Positions 37,815 through 50,317 of a stretch of DNA of 64,000 nucleotides are shown here, piece after piece. The position numbers were made by a program, and so were the translations under genes. This DNA is from Enoplolaimus lenunculus. Lineage: Eukaryota > Nematoda > Enoplea > Enoplida > Thoracostomopsidae. Numbering within the stretch: position 1 is the stretch's first letter; each line of letters begins with the position of its first letter. The notes beneath the pieces were generated by a model. That model made no database searches. It was not told the DNA's origin and saw only the letters and a list, made by a program, of their open reading frames with translations. The stretch is from the NCBI GenBank assembly GCA_030248215.1, contig JASANG010003556.1, forward strand, positions 1-64,000, in the 5' to 3' direction.

Positions 37815-40800
37815 ATGATAACGGTTAAAAACGAAAGTGGCTACGAATTACCGATTGCTCGCCGGCGTTCAAGTAGTGTCAATTATGTCCAAAATGGCCA
37901 TGACGAGAAATTGGTTCCTCCACAGATTGAGGTATGTCGTAGAACTCACACTGAATGATGTAGCTTGGTGTTGCTGCTCTGAGCCTTATCTTTCCAGAAA
38001 CAATAGCTGATCGCTAAAGGGTTGCGCTATACTTGATGTCCGTCACCGTGCAGGCGTAAACTTATTTGTATTATTTGATTGGGTTTTGAAATTCTAACAT
38101 CACTTTGATTTATTTCAGCGCGATCTTGCAATCATTGGCCGTCGCGGTCGCGTACAAGAGTCGCTAGATTCGTCTCAATTTAAAAGACATTTAGAAGGTT
38201 TAGTACTTGCAAATACTCGTCTTAGTACTGGCTGTGACGCAACAACTGCCCAAGGTTCCAATGGCAAATCTACATTTCAAAATGGAAATGTTGACGCTTT
38301 GCTTGTTCGAAAGCTTACTCAACTGATTTTGCAACAACATGACGGTGCGCTATTGTCTGCAGGTTAGTGTTTTTTATTTCTATTTCTTTATGAATTTTAT
38401 ACGAAAATTGACTTTGTTTAAGTACTCAATAAAAAGCGAGATTGTGTGAAATAATTTTTAAACTTAATTTTAGTTTCGGTTGAATATTATCAGATAAGTT
38501 GAATTAAGCCGTATGTGCGAATAAAATAGTTAGGTTAATAGCTAACAATATCTTTTCATAATATGGAGTCGGTAAAAACCCGAGTATAATGTTTTAGACG
38601 CAAAATTTTCATGCATTCCAATCGCGGATCTCCGTGGAACTAACGCAACTAAATATTCAACTTCCGAGTTACTCGCGCGCAACAAACTTGCGTCTTTGTG
38701 TCGCTTGGCTGACTTGTTTGGTTGGTGTCAAGGAATACATAACGTTATTACTGTAAGTAAAGCTGTGTGATTTATATGTTGTATTTTTTGTTTTGAAAAT
38801 AATAAGTGGTAAGGCTGTTATGGCAGTAGTTGTTGATTAAATTTTCTGCAAGGGTATGCGGCAACGGTCACTTTGTGTAGATAATAGTTTACCAAAGCTT
38901 AATTAAAGTACGTTGACACTTTAATTTAACTTCAATTTTGAAAACTTAAAACAGCTTTCAAAAAGTATTTGGTCGCTGATTAGGATGCATTTTTAGATTC
39001 GAATAAACGACGCTGTATTGATACCTCCGTATGGCCTTCTTCTGCGCGAAGTCACTGCCAGTTCATTAGTTAAGACTGACATCAAGGTTAGTTTCGTGAT
39101 TGTTGTGTTGACGAATAGTATATGAAATAGTTATAATTCTTATTAGTATTTGTAAATCTTCAGATAAACTTTGTGTAATTTTGCATTGTAAAATCGAGTT
39201 TTTTTATTATCAGTGCAGCGGTGGTATTTTCAACTGCGTACTGCGTAATGCCTATGACCAGTTAGTAGTGGGTCTTCAAACAAGCGAATCACGGCAGTTA
39301 CCAAAATAACAATCGACCAAGTGATAGGGTCAGCTTAATCCGGGTACCTTTGGGCAATGTCTCTGTTAATAATGCCAGTTGCTGTGATTTTTTCAGATGA
39401 ACGTTATAGATTCAGGATCGACAGATATGGGTATTGATCACCGTGCAGCCCTACTCCATTGCGCTATTTATTCTTGCCGCAGTGACATCGAATCAATTTT
39501 ACATGTGCATAATTCGAGTGTTGACGCTGTAAGTTGTGTTTTGCTTGTTTACTTTTTAATAATTGTAGTCTTGGACGGATTGCAAGGTCTATTAAAGTGT
39601 ACTTAGGGCACATGTAATGGACTTATAATGTGAAGAGCAAAAATTTGTGTGAAAAGCAAGTTTAAGTTTTTGTGCAGCCGTTTCCAGGGTTTGAATGTTA
39701 TCAAGACTGTTTGCCTGTTTGTTTGTTTGTTTGTTTGTTTGTTTGTTTGTTTGTTTGTTTGTTTGTTTGTTTGTTTGTTTGTTTGTTACAAAAACATGTG
39801 TTAGGATGACGCTATAATTTTAACATTTTTAATGTCTTCCGGCGAAATCCGTAGCCGCATGTCACCATGCGTGACCAGCGCCAACCTAATGCTTTTGCAA
39901 ACGCGCCTGAATTCTAGGTTGCCGCCATGAAACAAGGTCTTATGCATTTATGTTCTGAAGCATCACAACTTGGACCAGTTTCATACTGCAACTCAATTCT
40001 AATGACTGTTGGCCACCACGCAGATGTTCAGGATTTTCACAGACTCCTTTTGTCTGCCGAAGAAGTGATACAGCCTAATTTTGCTTTTGAAAGCAAGGTG
40101 ACTTTTACAATTTTTAGCGTCATGTTGATTTTACTGAAGAGATCATCTTTTAGCTAGCTGTGTATTGTTAGTCATTTGATTTTAATCTCCTGTCAACGGT
40201 TGTTATAAAATTAGTATTAATATAACCAGGGTTAAGATTGTTAAAAACAGCACCGTAGAAATACCCAGTGGGCGTGTAAAACTTGTTAGTTCTTTGCAAT
40301 TTATATTAGGATGTGCCGATACCAAAATTTTTACCGATGCCGATCTTTATTTTGAAGTTTTGCCGATGCCGAACCGATGCCAATGCCTATTCCAACTGGA
40401 GTAATTCATGCTTAATAAACGGATAGGACAAAACATTACATCAGTATATGAAGGATTAAACCCTAGCCAACATACGCGATTAGAATTTTATAACAGTTCA
40501 TTTCAATTAATTTGTTCAAACAAACTCAAAAGAGGTAACAGTTTTCCTGACCACACACTGATGTGTGCCCAGAAATGAAACTGATAGCAATCTAACTGAC
40601 TTATATGTGCAAAATGTATCGGCAAAGAATTAATCGGCACATTCCTAATTTATATACTCAGTGGCTGAAATTTAAGTACAATTTGGAATGCTTTGAATAA
40701 ATTATAAGCGAAAAGAAAAACCGTCATAGATTTTGGCATACTATTTCGTGTGAAAGTTAATTTAAATACGGGTTTATTAGCTCTGAATCTGAGCAGCACT

Positions 40801-43800
40801 GTAGCGTGCGATGGGACTGTAATCCGCAATAAACAGAACTAACAGTCCACACCTTTGATATTTCAATAAGGATTCAGCAACTTCAATTAGACAGAACGGC
40901 TGGCAATGCTAATTTCTATTAATAAAAGGTGAAATTTCATAAGCCAATCTCCACTAACCGATACCCCAAGACGTGTCGTCCGAAAAGCAAACTAAACGAG
41001 ACTATCTTGAAAGCTTTACAATCCATTTACTTTTACTAAGTTGCTTTAAGTCCTTGATGGATACCCATTTACATTACCAGCTTTCCAAAATGAACGTTGC
41101 GATAGTCCGTTTTGACATTACATTGGTACGAAATGTTGAATAAGCGATCCGTGATAACTAGTAGGCAAAATAACTGGGTGGACTACAAACTCAGTTTTAT
41201 TTTGTGCGAATGCTGCAACAGACACTTTTAATTACATATAATAAATATAGTTTTGCACTGATGCAGGTGTTGTGTTGCCGTAATGACGGGTTTCTTGTTT
41301 GTGGTACTGGACCAGAAGAGACCTTTCTGCTCGCTCGTTTGCTTTCTGTGGCTTGTGATACGCAGGTAAATGTTTTCAAATCACCGACTGTAGCACACTG
41401 TAGGTACTGACAAATATAATCGGGTTTAATTTAATATTGTTGCTGTTCAAGTGTAGTCGCAATGTTTTGGTTAATATGTGTCTGCTATATGGGGTATTGT
41501 TCGTTTTAAATAAATATCTGTGCAATCGTATGTCATCGCCGTTATTACTGGAAACAATTGGGTTTAAAAGTCACTTTCTTACATCAGTGGCTTTCGTTGT
41601 AACGTCGACCTTTTCGCACCCACCCATAAGCTGAGAGAAGTTAATTAGATTCTGCCGTAATATTCGTTTTGTATAACACCAGGTTGAAGTTTGTTCTGCT
41701 GGGATTGAAAATCTCACATCTCTTTCGAAATATTCATCGGAAGATTGTACTGACAGCGCTTCGAAGGAGCAGCAACGCCAGCTTGAATGGGACGCATGGA
41801 TACGTGTATTGGAAAATTTGGTATAGAAAAATTGAATTTTGTTCGTTAATTAGCTAATGCTTGCAGTACACTCAATATAACTGTTCGTGTTAGATTTGTT
41901 GAGCGTTAGTTCCGATGCATTTTGTGCCCGATTAGTATAAATTGTGATTTTGGTTTTCAGGACGAAGCTTGGGTTTTCAAATTTTAACGTATATTACAAA
42001 AACGTAACTACTCACTAATTAAAAAGTGCTATTTTCCGATTCTCATTAACTATCTCTTGAGGAGGAGAACGTTTTTGTATGGGGATACTCATAAAATTAT
42101 TTTACCATTCTGTAATACCTTTATTCATCGTTGCCTTTTATTACAAAGAGCTTTTAGTAGAATTAAATATTTTCCATAAATTTATGTAGGATTTTGCAGA
42201 ACCTGAAAACCGGTGTTATTGGGATTGCTCATTGTGTTTCTGCAACAAATGTACAACATGATTCTGGTCTAATGTAAGTATAATCGCAACTCTGCGATTT
42301 TTACGGAAACCAATGTACTTGTACTTCGCCTTTTTTGTTTTATTTTGCTAGCAATTACAAATCAAATGTATTGGTTTAAGTGGCCCAACGCATGAACATA
42401 ATCCTAAGCCTAAGCCTCACTCTCCAAGACCACCATTTTTCCTGCTTCCCAATGAATAGAACCTATTAACATGGACTGGTTTAGATTGTGTAAAGCAGAA
42501 TAAATTTTATAAATCATTTTACACAATACCGAGATTATCTAAAACGTTATCTGTTTTGAAGCAGTGCATTATGAATATGAAATATGTAATTGCACTTTTC
42601 AGACAGCTTCCAGCCGTTGGTCTTTCGTCTATTCGCCTGGCTCATGAAAGACTTAGGATTCTTGAACAAAAGTGTAGTGCAAGCGCGTATCATCGAATTG
42701 AAATTCCAGATGTGGAAACCGAAAAGCCGCGATCTGGCGTTCAGAGAAAGCGAACTATTACAAAAGTACGCGAGATAGGAGTAACATTAATCAACAGACT
42801 TGAAAATTTCTTTTGAACAATATGTTTGTCAAGTTTCTTTATGTCATTAATTATCTCAAAAATCAAATCTTTTTCTTTAATCTTTGTAAAAATATTTTAA
42901 GGATTCGATTGGTTGAGTCAGCGAATAGCCGAATTTTTGCATTATCACTTATAACGTTGTAGCAATTACTATTATGATAATATAATTACTATTATGATAA
43001 TGTATAATAACGAGCACTCTGTAACTTTTTAGTGGATTGAAACAAATTCTACAGTTAAAAATGGAAACTTGTCCGATCACAGCACAAAAACTCAACCTGG
43101 CAAAAAACAAGACATTGTTATTAATCCTGAAGATATTAGAAAACGTCAGTTAGAAGTAAGTTTGCAATACGTTCGAGCCATTGTCACTAACAAGCTCTTA
43201 CAACTATGCGAGTTTTGGAGCATAAATGAGACGCCGTTTTTCTGCTGCTTCGCGAGGTTGATATTTCTGTGAATCGATTTCAACGTTTCAAAAAAATTTT
43301 GTAATATTTTAACTGGTGTTGACACTTATTGTATAAGCGAGCGTATTTTTCACGGGTTTCAAATTAAAATGTTATGCCGTTTTCCTTTCTTTGTCTAACC
43401 TCCACAATGCTTTTATTACCAAAATTTCTTAGTTTGGCTATTCTCTACAAGACTTTCAATTGCTTTTGACGTTTTTAGATTAAAAAGTTACGCCAAACGG
43501 ATCGAGTAAGCGCCGGTCCGCAATCCCTGCTGTTGCAAGATCCTGCTACGTTCGATTTTTGCGATGGTCGTAAAGAAGTGAGTTTAGTAGAATATTGAAA
43601 AAATAGAAGTCATTATTTATTTTTATCAAACGGGATACAGGTATCAATCTTCAAATGAAAATAGTTAAAGACATTGTATCCCTGATGATGTTTTTAGGAT
43701 TTTATTGGTATTAACGAAAATTATGTTTTTCGATGCTTTGTTTTTGTTGGTTGGTTTGTTTGTTTGTGTTTGTTGTTGTTGTTGTTCTCAGCGTCGCGGC

Positions 43801-45277
43801 GCAAAAAGCATGAGCCGCTCAAACGCCACCACTCCCAGCGAGTTCTGGAGGAAAACATCAGGGGATGAACGCTATTTTGATTGGTAATAATAAATTTCTG
43901 TTTCGTAAGCTCTCATGCAAAAAAGCGATCAATTCTGTTACGAAAATTAATTGTGTTTTCTATCAAAGAAATTGTTGGTTTTAAAGGCAAGTGCGTCGCC
44001 AGAACTATTAATACGTACAGCAAGCAAAGGCATTATACAACGTGAGCATCGCGCAACTGCGCAAGTGCACGGAAACATCGCACAATACCGCAACTGGTCG
44101 AATCCGTTTGCGCCCGAAAATGCAGATGCTGAATTGAAAGCGTATCGCGAAGAAATTGAGAGAAAATCAAAATTTTCATCGAAAGGTAAAGAAAACAGTT
44201 ACGAGTTAAATCAGAACTTATTCTGTTAATTCAAATTGGTATTTTCCTCTGTGTATTTTATGACTCGGTTCTTCGTTGAGATAGGTCTCGACTTAATTTT
44301 GTTTTTTTTCAATTTGTATTCCGCCTTGTAGAGCGGATACATAAGTATAGGAGTTGTCATCATTAAACCGTACTTTAATTCTGCACCCAATATTGGCTGT
44401 CACAGACCCAAAACTATTGGCCATCGTGGATGTGCTTTACTGACTTGTGTTGTATGGCGTTTCAGGCATAGTTCTGGATGGCGAACATGTAACACAGCAC
44501 AGAGCCGATGATATTATGAAACCATATACGGACAAATTGAACATTCCACTCAATAAACCAATTCATTTGGATACATCTGAGCTTGAGTATCGTGCTGTAT
44601 TGACACCGTCACCCACGACAACGCCTAAAAGATCGTACGCCCAGCCTGTACAAATTAGCTCTGCTGGTTTCGATGAAGATCGCACGTATTCCAAGACTGA
44701 TTATGAGTATGATACGGAAGCAAAAGCATTTAGCGGTGGTGTTGGTGGTGGTGGTGGGGGTGAGTGTCGCGACGAGTATAGCGAAACGGAAAAATTTTGG
44801 TCTCCAGAACAATTACTTCGGTACACCCAACCAATGCAGACAGGTAAGCCGTAAACTGTAGGATGTTTTTATTTTTTCATAAAAGAGGCGATACCAGGCA
44901 TAGGATTTGTGCAGGCGGCGGCACTCTTATAGAAACAATATGGGTGTCCTTGCGTTGTTGATTTCGAAACAATATGGGTGTCCTTGCGTTGTTGATTTCG
45001 AAACAATAGACCAGTATTCTCGCGTTTGTTATGCAGGCTGCGATTATTATTTCACATTCAGTGGACTGTGTGTTGTGAGCTTTGGGTTTGGTTTGCCCTA
45101 TATGCATCGTATGCAGCCAGTAAGGTGCCTCTATTGTTATCAGGTGTTACTCCCAAAAGTGATTAATTGTATGGTGATAAAAGTGTGCTGTTGACTTCAG
45201 GTTTACCCGAAGAAACAACATTTGATGCGGATGGCGATGGCGTGTTCACACGTTACGGAACATATCCGAAATGGTAG
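37815..45277 (+). CDS. ADD: Adducin (class II aldolase-like head, spectrin-actin linker protein)
   Basis: The constant exons are 37815-37931, 38119-38362, 38598-38752, 38997-39086, 39397-39528, 39918-40097, 41267-41365, 41683-41820, 42200-42273, 42603-42765, 43033-43155, 43479-43577, 43987-44185, 44466-44843 and 45201-45277. They join in phase to give 755 residues. Diagnostic pieces are [58 protein letters not shown] and VAAMKQGLM, all as in the aldolase-like head of adducins. The later part has GPQS and [18 protein letters not shown], like the neck/tail where vertebrate adducins have NPF and an E-rich helix. Adducin caps actin and recruits spectrin at the membrane skeleton. The head is much altered between exons 6 and 7. 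The C terminus ends TRYGTYPKW with no lysine-rich MARCKS-like tail, so either that tail is absent or another 3' exon exists. The ATG at 37815 is the first in frame, but an upstream exon cannot be excluded. Confidence 0.9.
39709..39786. repeat. GTTT microsatellite
   Basis: Around 17-19 tandem GTTT units lie in adducin intron 5, just before exon 6. Confidence 0.97.
40307..40647. mobile_element. Second hAT-type MITE, with perfect 8 bp target duplication
   Basis: The ends are TAGGATGTGCCGAT on the left and ATCGGCACATTCCTA on the right, one base apart as inverted repeats. ATTTATAT flanks both sides (40299-40306 and 40648-40655). Length is 341 bp. GCCGATGCCGA-type words are subterminal. No frame is seen. 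It lies in adducin intron 6 and is unrelated in sequence to the CAGGGTGCGACC family. Confidence 0.88.
42964..43002. repeat. 20 bp direct repeat, two copies
   Basis: AATTACTATTATGATAAT occurs at 42964 and 42984 in adducin intron 10. Confidence 0.85.
43792..43883 (+). CDS. ADD: Optional frame-breaking adducin exon (truncating isoform)
   Basis: The acceptor TTCTCAG at 43785-43791 and donor GTAATA at 43884 bracket 92 bp. The exon is open in the frame handed over by exon 12 (encoding [19 protein letters not shown] and onward) but its length is not a multiple of three. If it is included, exon 14 is read out of frame and stops after eight codons, giving about 576 residues. If the intron after it is retained, the stop comes one codon later. 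Skipping it joins exons 12 and 14 in phase. Vertebrate alpha-adducin is known to have a tail-truncating alternative exon, so a regulated isoform is plausible. It could also be intronic sequence that only looks like an exon. Confidence 0.5.
44932..45008. repeat. Perfect 34 bp tandem duplication
   Basis: The unit GAAACAATATGGGTGTCC and its following 16 bp occur at 44932 and 44966, and a third copy begins (GAAACAATA). It lies in adducin intron 15. Confidence 0.92.
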
Positions 45278-46839
45278 TGATTCGAATTAATTCGAAATTC
45301 TGTAGCTTGCTATATTCGTCTTTCATTTTATTTTTTGTTGTTTAGAATTTACGATAGTGTACATAGGTATGTATGTCATTATTAGCCGTGCGTCATTGAT
45401 TGACCGTCTTTTCGTGGTGTATTTTGAACTCTGTGTGTATATCAAATTGGTTAATGCAGTTTTGCCAATTTCCGGGATAGTTAGAGGATATTTTTATCTG
45501 ATCAATGACTTTCAGGTTATCGGCAATAGATACTGTCAAAATGTTGGGTATTACTTACAGTCACTGAGAAGTAGTGTTGTATAGCTCCCTTATAAGAAGA
45601 GGTCTGTTCAAAGTCGTGGTCCTTAGGTCTTCACATGTAAGTGTTCGGGTCCTCTAACTGTTGATATGCATAATGTACAAGTCTAAAATTGAACAAAGCT
45701 TAGTTAATATGTTATGGATCCCAAATTTTTTATACTATGCTTCACAGAACTATTTTACGCCAAAGTTACTACGCTTTCGGTTTCCGAAGTACAATATGCT
45801 AACTATGATATGTCGGTAGCAGGTTCAACCGGATATCAAAAAATACGGGAGCCGGATATTTAAGTAAATATTGCAACAAAACGTTAAATTTAATCACCAA
45901 ATTTAGTACTGCTTGCTACAATATGGTATAATTTTGTTCCTACAAAGTCTTAGTGTTCAACCTGGGCTTCTTGACGTACTTATATTTATTATTCCGAACA
46001 AAGTTCATAGTGAAATGTTGTGATTTTAGTCACAAATACTATAATATAGAGTTAAGTTATGCTTTTCAGAAATAAGTATTCGGCAAGTAGAATACCGGAG
46101 CCGGACGGCGATTTCTTGCCAAAGCTGGAAAGCCGATTGTACCCGTGACTTAGTGAGAATACCCAAATATAAAATTTCGTTAACTATGATGTTTGTATAA
46201 CAAAAATATCGCAGATTTTTTTCTGTTCTTGTACATTTCAAGCGTTCTTTATATGCCGTTCACAATACAAATTTTCCGTCGCGACACAAACTGTGGCATA
46301 GCCCAGGGATAGAGTGTATGTCCTGCGAAATTTAATATAGTGAACTGGTTAAATTTAAAAGCCGGAGACGAATCAAGTGCATTGGTGGATTCCATGTAGA
46401 GACTATTCGTTGTGAAACCTTTTAATCCTTTAAACGAAACGAAGGATTCAAATAAACATGCAGATTCCAGTGGAGGAATAGAAGCAGGGTTCAAAACTTA
46501 AAAAATATAACATTTAAAAAAGCGTTTACCCTTTTTAACACTGATGGGTTTTTAAACTGTTTTAAAGTTTCCACCGGAAAAACGTCAAAATTCTGATATG
46601 AGAAAGGTGCAATGTTCAGACTATCAAAATTTACGCGACAACAATTTACCCTTAATTTTTAAGCAAATTAACTGACTCAAAGATGTTATCATAAAATGAC
46701 AACAAAACAATGGATGAGCGCAAAATTTTCAGGCCGTCTAGATGAATGAATTGAGTGGAATACTGCGAAATTTTGGCAGTTTCAGTGCACAATGTTTCTG
46801 GAAAATTTAGATCCACCTTTAGAAACCTCGTATGTCTCA
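45278..46839. other. Intergenic between adducin and the pogo-like element
   Basis: No gene seen. The notable item is a degenerate hAT-type repeat at about 45820-46146. Short open frames at 46026-46500 overlap it or have no motif. No clear polyadenylation signal was picked out for adducin. Confidence 0.5.
45820..46146. repeat. Degenerate hAT-type repeat
   Basis: The left end CAGGTTCAACCGGATATC faces GCCGATTGTACCCG on the right. An internal stretch, AATACCGGAGCCGGACGGCG followed by ATTTCTTGCC, is nearly the same as the right subterminal region of the 5087-6140 element. Confidence 0.6.
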
Positions 46840-46998
46840 CTTAAGGATATCTGTTTCAAACTGCGACAGGAAGTGCATAATCTGCGACAGGGGCTGCTTA
46901 AAGTGCGACGATTGTCACCCAGTTCACTGTAGGCAATCAAAACTAATATACGCCTGAATTCTATTAGTAATAAGAATCTAAACAATTAATTGTTTCGT

Positions 46999-47165
46999 TC
47001 AATTCGCTTGAGAGCACTCATCACAAAAGAAATAGCGCTTTGTAGCTGTGCCACCACACTGCTCGTGTTGCCACGAGTCGCAATCGCTACACTGAATCCA
47101 GTCTAAAACATCGTCTTTTCTATAAAAAGATTTACAGACTTTGCAAACAAAATCAAGCTTTTTTC
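46999..47165 (-). pseudogene. PHD finger frame just past the transposase stop, shifted by one base
   Basis: Immediately after the transposase TAA (47168-47170) the frame one base further on is open and encodes IKRKKLDFVCKVCK, then IQCSDCDSWQHEQC, then YFFCDECSQAN and a stop at 46999-47001. The Cys/His spacing (C-x2-C, C-x2-C, W-x-H-x2-C, C-x2-C) fits a C4HC3 PHD finger. The crossover region is A-rich. The simplest view is that the transposase once ended in this PHD finger and a one-base change cut it off. A small unrecognised intron or ribosomal frameshifting are alternatives. Confidence 0.6.
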
Positions 47166-47167
47166 TT

Positions 47168-49925
47168 TTAATCCCTTCTTTTTGCCTTGCACAGACTGCA
47201 ATCCAGACGTGCTTGGAATTTCTGTACTTTGACCGCAGCCTTTTTTTCTTTAACTTTCTGTATATGTGTTCGGCTTGTTAAATGCGCAGGAGTTGGCTTG
47301 CGTTTTCCGATATCTAATGCTGAACGTTTAATAGAATTTGAAATCTGCGGAACCATTGACTGAAAGCTAACCGGTCTTTTGCTGCTCACCGGCGTTTCCG
47401 GTATCTCTGACGGTTGAATTTTTTCCGCACTCTGTTGTAAAGCGTCAGACACCGGGACAGCATTAAATGGGCACAGTTCTTCCGAATAGATGCTGTCTGA
47501 AGCGCACTGTGACATAGCATCAATGAGTTGTGAGCGATTTACAGCATTGGTAGCAGTCGGAGTTGCCGCCTCACGTAATTGTGGAACAGCATTCCGGATT
47601 ACATTGTCACATCCCAAATCATACCCAATTTCCTGGCTGTAAGATTCCATACCAGTTGAAACACAGTTCAGAAGCTGACCAGAATAAGGTGAACTTTGAA
47701 TTGGGCAACCAGATAGATCATGAAGTTGAACTCCGTTGTCCAAAATTACAATCTGGTTTTCGGTTTGTTGCTGATCTATATCAATACCGTATCCAGCGTA
47801 AGGCACATTTTGTGGCACAGTAACTTGACAAGGAGGACCCATAGAACTAATACTTGTAGTTACACCGACAGCGGTTACGGTCTGAGGTGTTGTCGTGTAT
47901 ACGTCTTGAAACGCAGCCACATCCGCAACATTTGTGCAATAGACGTGTTGGTTCGTTTCCTCATGATCGCTGGCACTAGATTCTTCAAATACTTCGTTAT
48001 GAATTTCGCTATTCTCGCACCTATTAGCCAGCGTTGGACCTATCATCAGCTTCAATCGACCAACTTTGCTTGCGTCAAACGGAAATAAGCCACTTCGCCT
48101 AAAACCGGCTTCAGCTAGTTTGGACACCGCAATTTGGTCCCAGGCAACGCAGAGTACTCTCCCAAAGTTGCGACGATTTATTTTCTCGGCGCCGGTTTGG
48201 TTTTTAAACTTCTGAACTGAGGCTGCCCAGCTTCGCTTGAGAGATCTATATACTCCAATATCCAGCGGCTGCATCTTGTGACTCGAATGCGCGGGTAAGC
48301 ATATTAAATCAACATTGTTTTTTATGGCCTTTAGTAAAACGTTAATGTTGTTTGTATGGGTACCGTGTCCATCCAGAAACAGTACCGCTTTGCTGTTTGC
48401 TGGAGGTACTTCAATATTTTCCACGAAGTGATCAAACCATTGTTCAAATAATTCTTCATTTATGTAGCCCGTCTTTGATGTTGCAACAATTGTGCCATCA
48501 GGATAATCCTTATCTTCCAGGCTGTAGGATTTCAAACAGCGCTCTGACGTTGATCCCTTGTGGATGACCATTGGAGGCAGAAACTTTCCGGCCGCGTTGC
48601 AACAGCCTACAATCGTGGAAGTTACACCTCTTTCGCCCTGGGAAAGATTGGGAACATCTGCAACTCTAGTAGGAGCAACAAATGTTAAACCGTCGACAAC
48701 AGTCTGAATACCAGTCTCATCAACGTTATACAAAAGTTCAGGAACATTTAGTGCATTGCAGTCAACCAAAATCTGATGGACTTCCTCAAACCAACCATCA
48801 ACTATTTCACTAGTTAACCCCAGTGCGCGCGCTCGCGAAATGTTTTGACCTTTACGAAGGCTCAAGTTATTGCGTTTTTTGTAGCCCGCCCACCATTTGT
48901 TTCCTGCCTTAAACTCTGCTGAACCCGAGTGACTGACACCGTTTGCTGCACAGAACCTGCGTGCTAGCAAACACACTTTTTCCTTGGTGAGAGGGAATCC
49001 AGCGTTGAGGGTAAGCGATATAACTTTTTTCAACTCCTTTTCGTCTTGCTCGTTCACGGCAGTTTTACGACCGATGCGTTTTTCCAATGCAACCTTTCCC
49101 AAAACTCGTCGTTTGAGACTGTCCTTTGGGACGTTATACATCCTCTCAAGCCCACGGTAGTCTGGTTTACCTTAAACATAATTTACAAGCTTAATAGCAG
49201 AGCATAAAACACATCACATAAAAAGTAATTTTTTGTGTAAGCTAAATTGCACATGAAGCTACATTATACTATTGAAGCGCTATATACGTACCTGTAGAAC
49301 AATTAAGTATAAATACAAAATTAAGCGTCAAATTCTATGAATAAAGAGTTGTCAATCGAAACAGCAGCGTTTCTTTGTAAAATCTTTCGCGTTTAATTAA
49401 AGATAACTTGCTTTCAGCGAAAATAAATTAAATATTGGCATCAGAGTGAACACACATGCTCTAATAGTTTAAAATCAACTCTAGCTTGAAACAAACCTGT
49501 TTTTCTCAACGAATCCCGCGCCAGTTCTACAGCCTTTTTCATATTTTCCTCGTCCCATTTAAGAATCTTCCGCTTACGCGGAGTACTCGGTGTTTCGTAC
49601 CGTTTTCGTGCGGTCTTTGGAGGCGAATTACGGAATGGTGCGTTGGCAGGAGGCAACTAAAGTCAAAGAACAAATGCATATACTTGAGTACAGATCAACG
49701 GCGTAAAGGGCATTTCTCACGCTTGCCAATTAAGCTATATTGGCAAATAGCGCTGCAAACTTGGACAATCAAAAATTTGACAACGTTAACTTGAATTTTC
49801 CTGTCGCACTATGTATTTATACACTTATTTATTACTGAACTATTTACCTTTTGCAACGATTTCTTTTTTGCAGGCACACCTTGTTTCGACGTTCTGTGAC
49901 GGTGTATTTGCTTTACTTTTGCCAT
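47168..49925 (-). CDS. Pogo/Tigger-like transposase (CENP-B/DDE_1 type), three exons
   Basis: The exons (minus strand) are 49925-49848, 49656-49497 and 49170-47168, joining in phase for 746 residues. The ATG at 49923-49925 opens MAKVKQIHRHRTSKQG. A pipsqueak-type helix-turn-helix is suggested by LKWDEENMKKAVELARDSL and MYNVPKDSLKRRV across the exon 2-3 join. A second CENP-B/Tc5-type helix-turn-helix follows (FPLTKEKVCLLARRF, NKWWAGYKKRNNLSLRKGQ). The catalytic core shows D230 in NVDETG, D346 in LFLDGHGTH and D383 in QPLDIGVYRSLK, about 36 residues after the second Asp. The frame is intact with no stop, so the element looks young. The C-terminal third is Gln/Ser/Thr-rich and not conserved. It could be a domesticated gene, but the inverted flanking repeats favour a transposon. 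Confidence 0.85.
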
Positions 49926-50317
49926 AAATCCGTTGCAAATCCAAAAACAGCTTAAATTTACAATCATACAATATGTAACACCACAGATGTGTTTTAAACT
50001 GCTATAATTCATAATTGATATATAAGTATTGACAATTTTCAATTAAGTTTGCCGTATAACAAATGGCACGTTTGCAATGGGTAACTTTAAATCAAATAAA
50101 CAAGTATGTCTCACATTGGGAGCCTGTCTCACTTTAAGAAAAACAGCGTCGCAGTATAGGATACACTGTCGCACAATAGGGTGCACTTACGAGATGAAAT
50201 TTTTAAAAACCGCTGAAACCAACAATATAGGACTACTTTATCTGCATTCCCAAGATTCTGAGGATTCTATTCATATAAATAACATCATTGATATGTTAAA
50301 AATCAACATTTCCTAGC

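Larger units (their letters stand above)
46840..50200 (-). mobile_element. Pogo/Tigger-like DNA transposon with subterminal GTCGCA repeats
   Basis: A transposase gene (47168-49925, minus strand) lies between two inverted regions rich in the same words. On the left (about 46843-46920) the plus strand reads AAACTGCGACAGG, ATCTGCGACAGGGG and TTAAAGTGCGACG. On the right (about 50100-50195) it reads GTCTCACTTTAAG, GCGTCGCAGTATAGG and CTGTCGCACAATAGG. Laid against each other in opposite orientation they align over about 70 bp and both end in TACGAG. The exact tips and the TA target duplication expected for this group were not resolved. Confidence 0.65.

Noticed and set aside
39709-39786. CRISPR-like array
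   Set aside because: Simple GTTT microsatellite without spacers; eukaryotic context.
47563-48567. Plus-strand frames opposite the transposase
   Set aside because: Antisense shadows of the transposase exon with no motifs.
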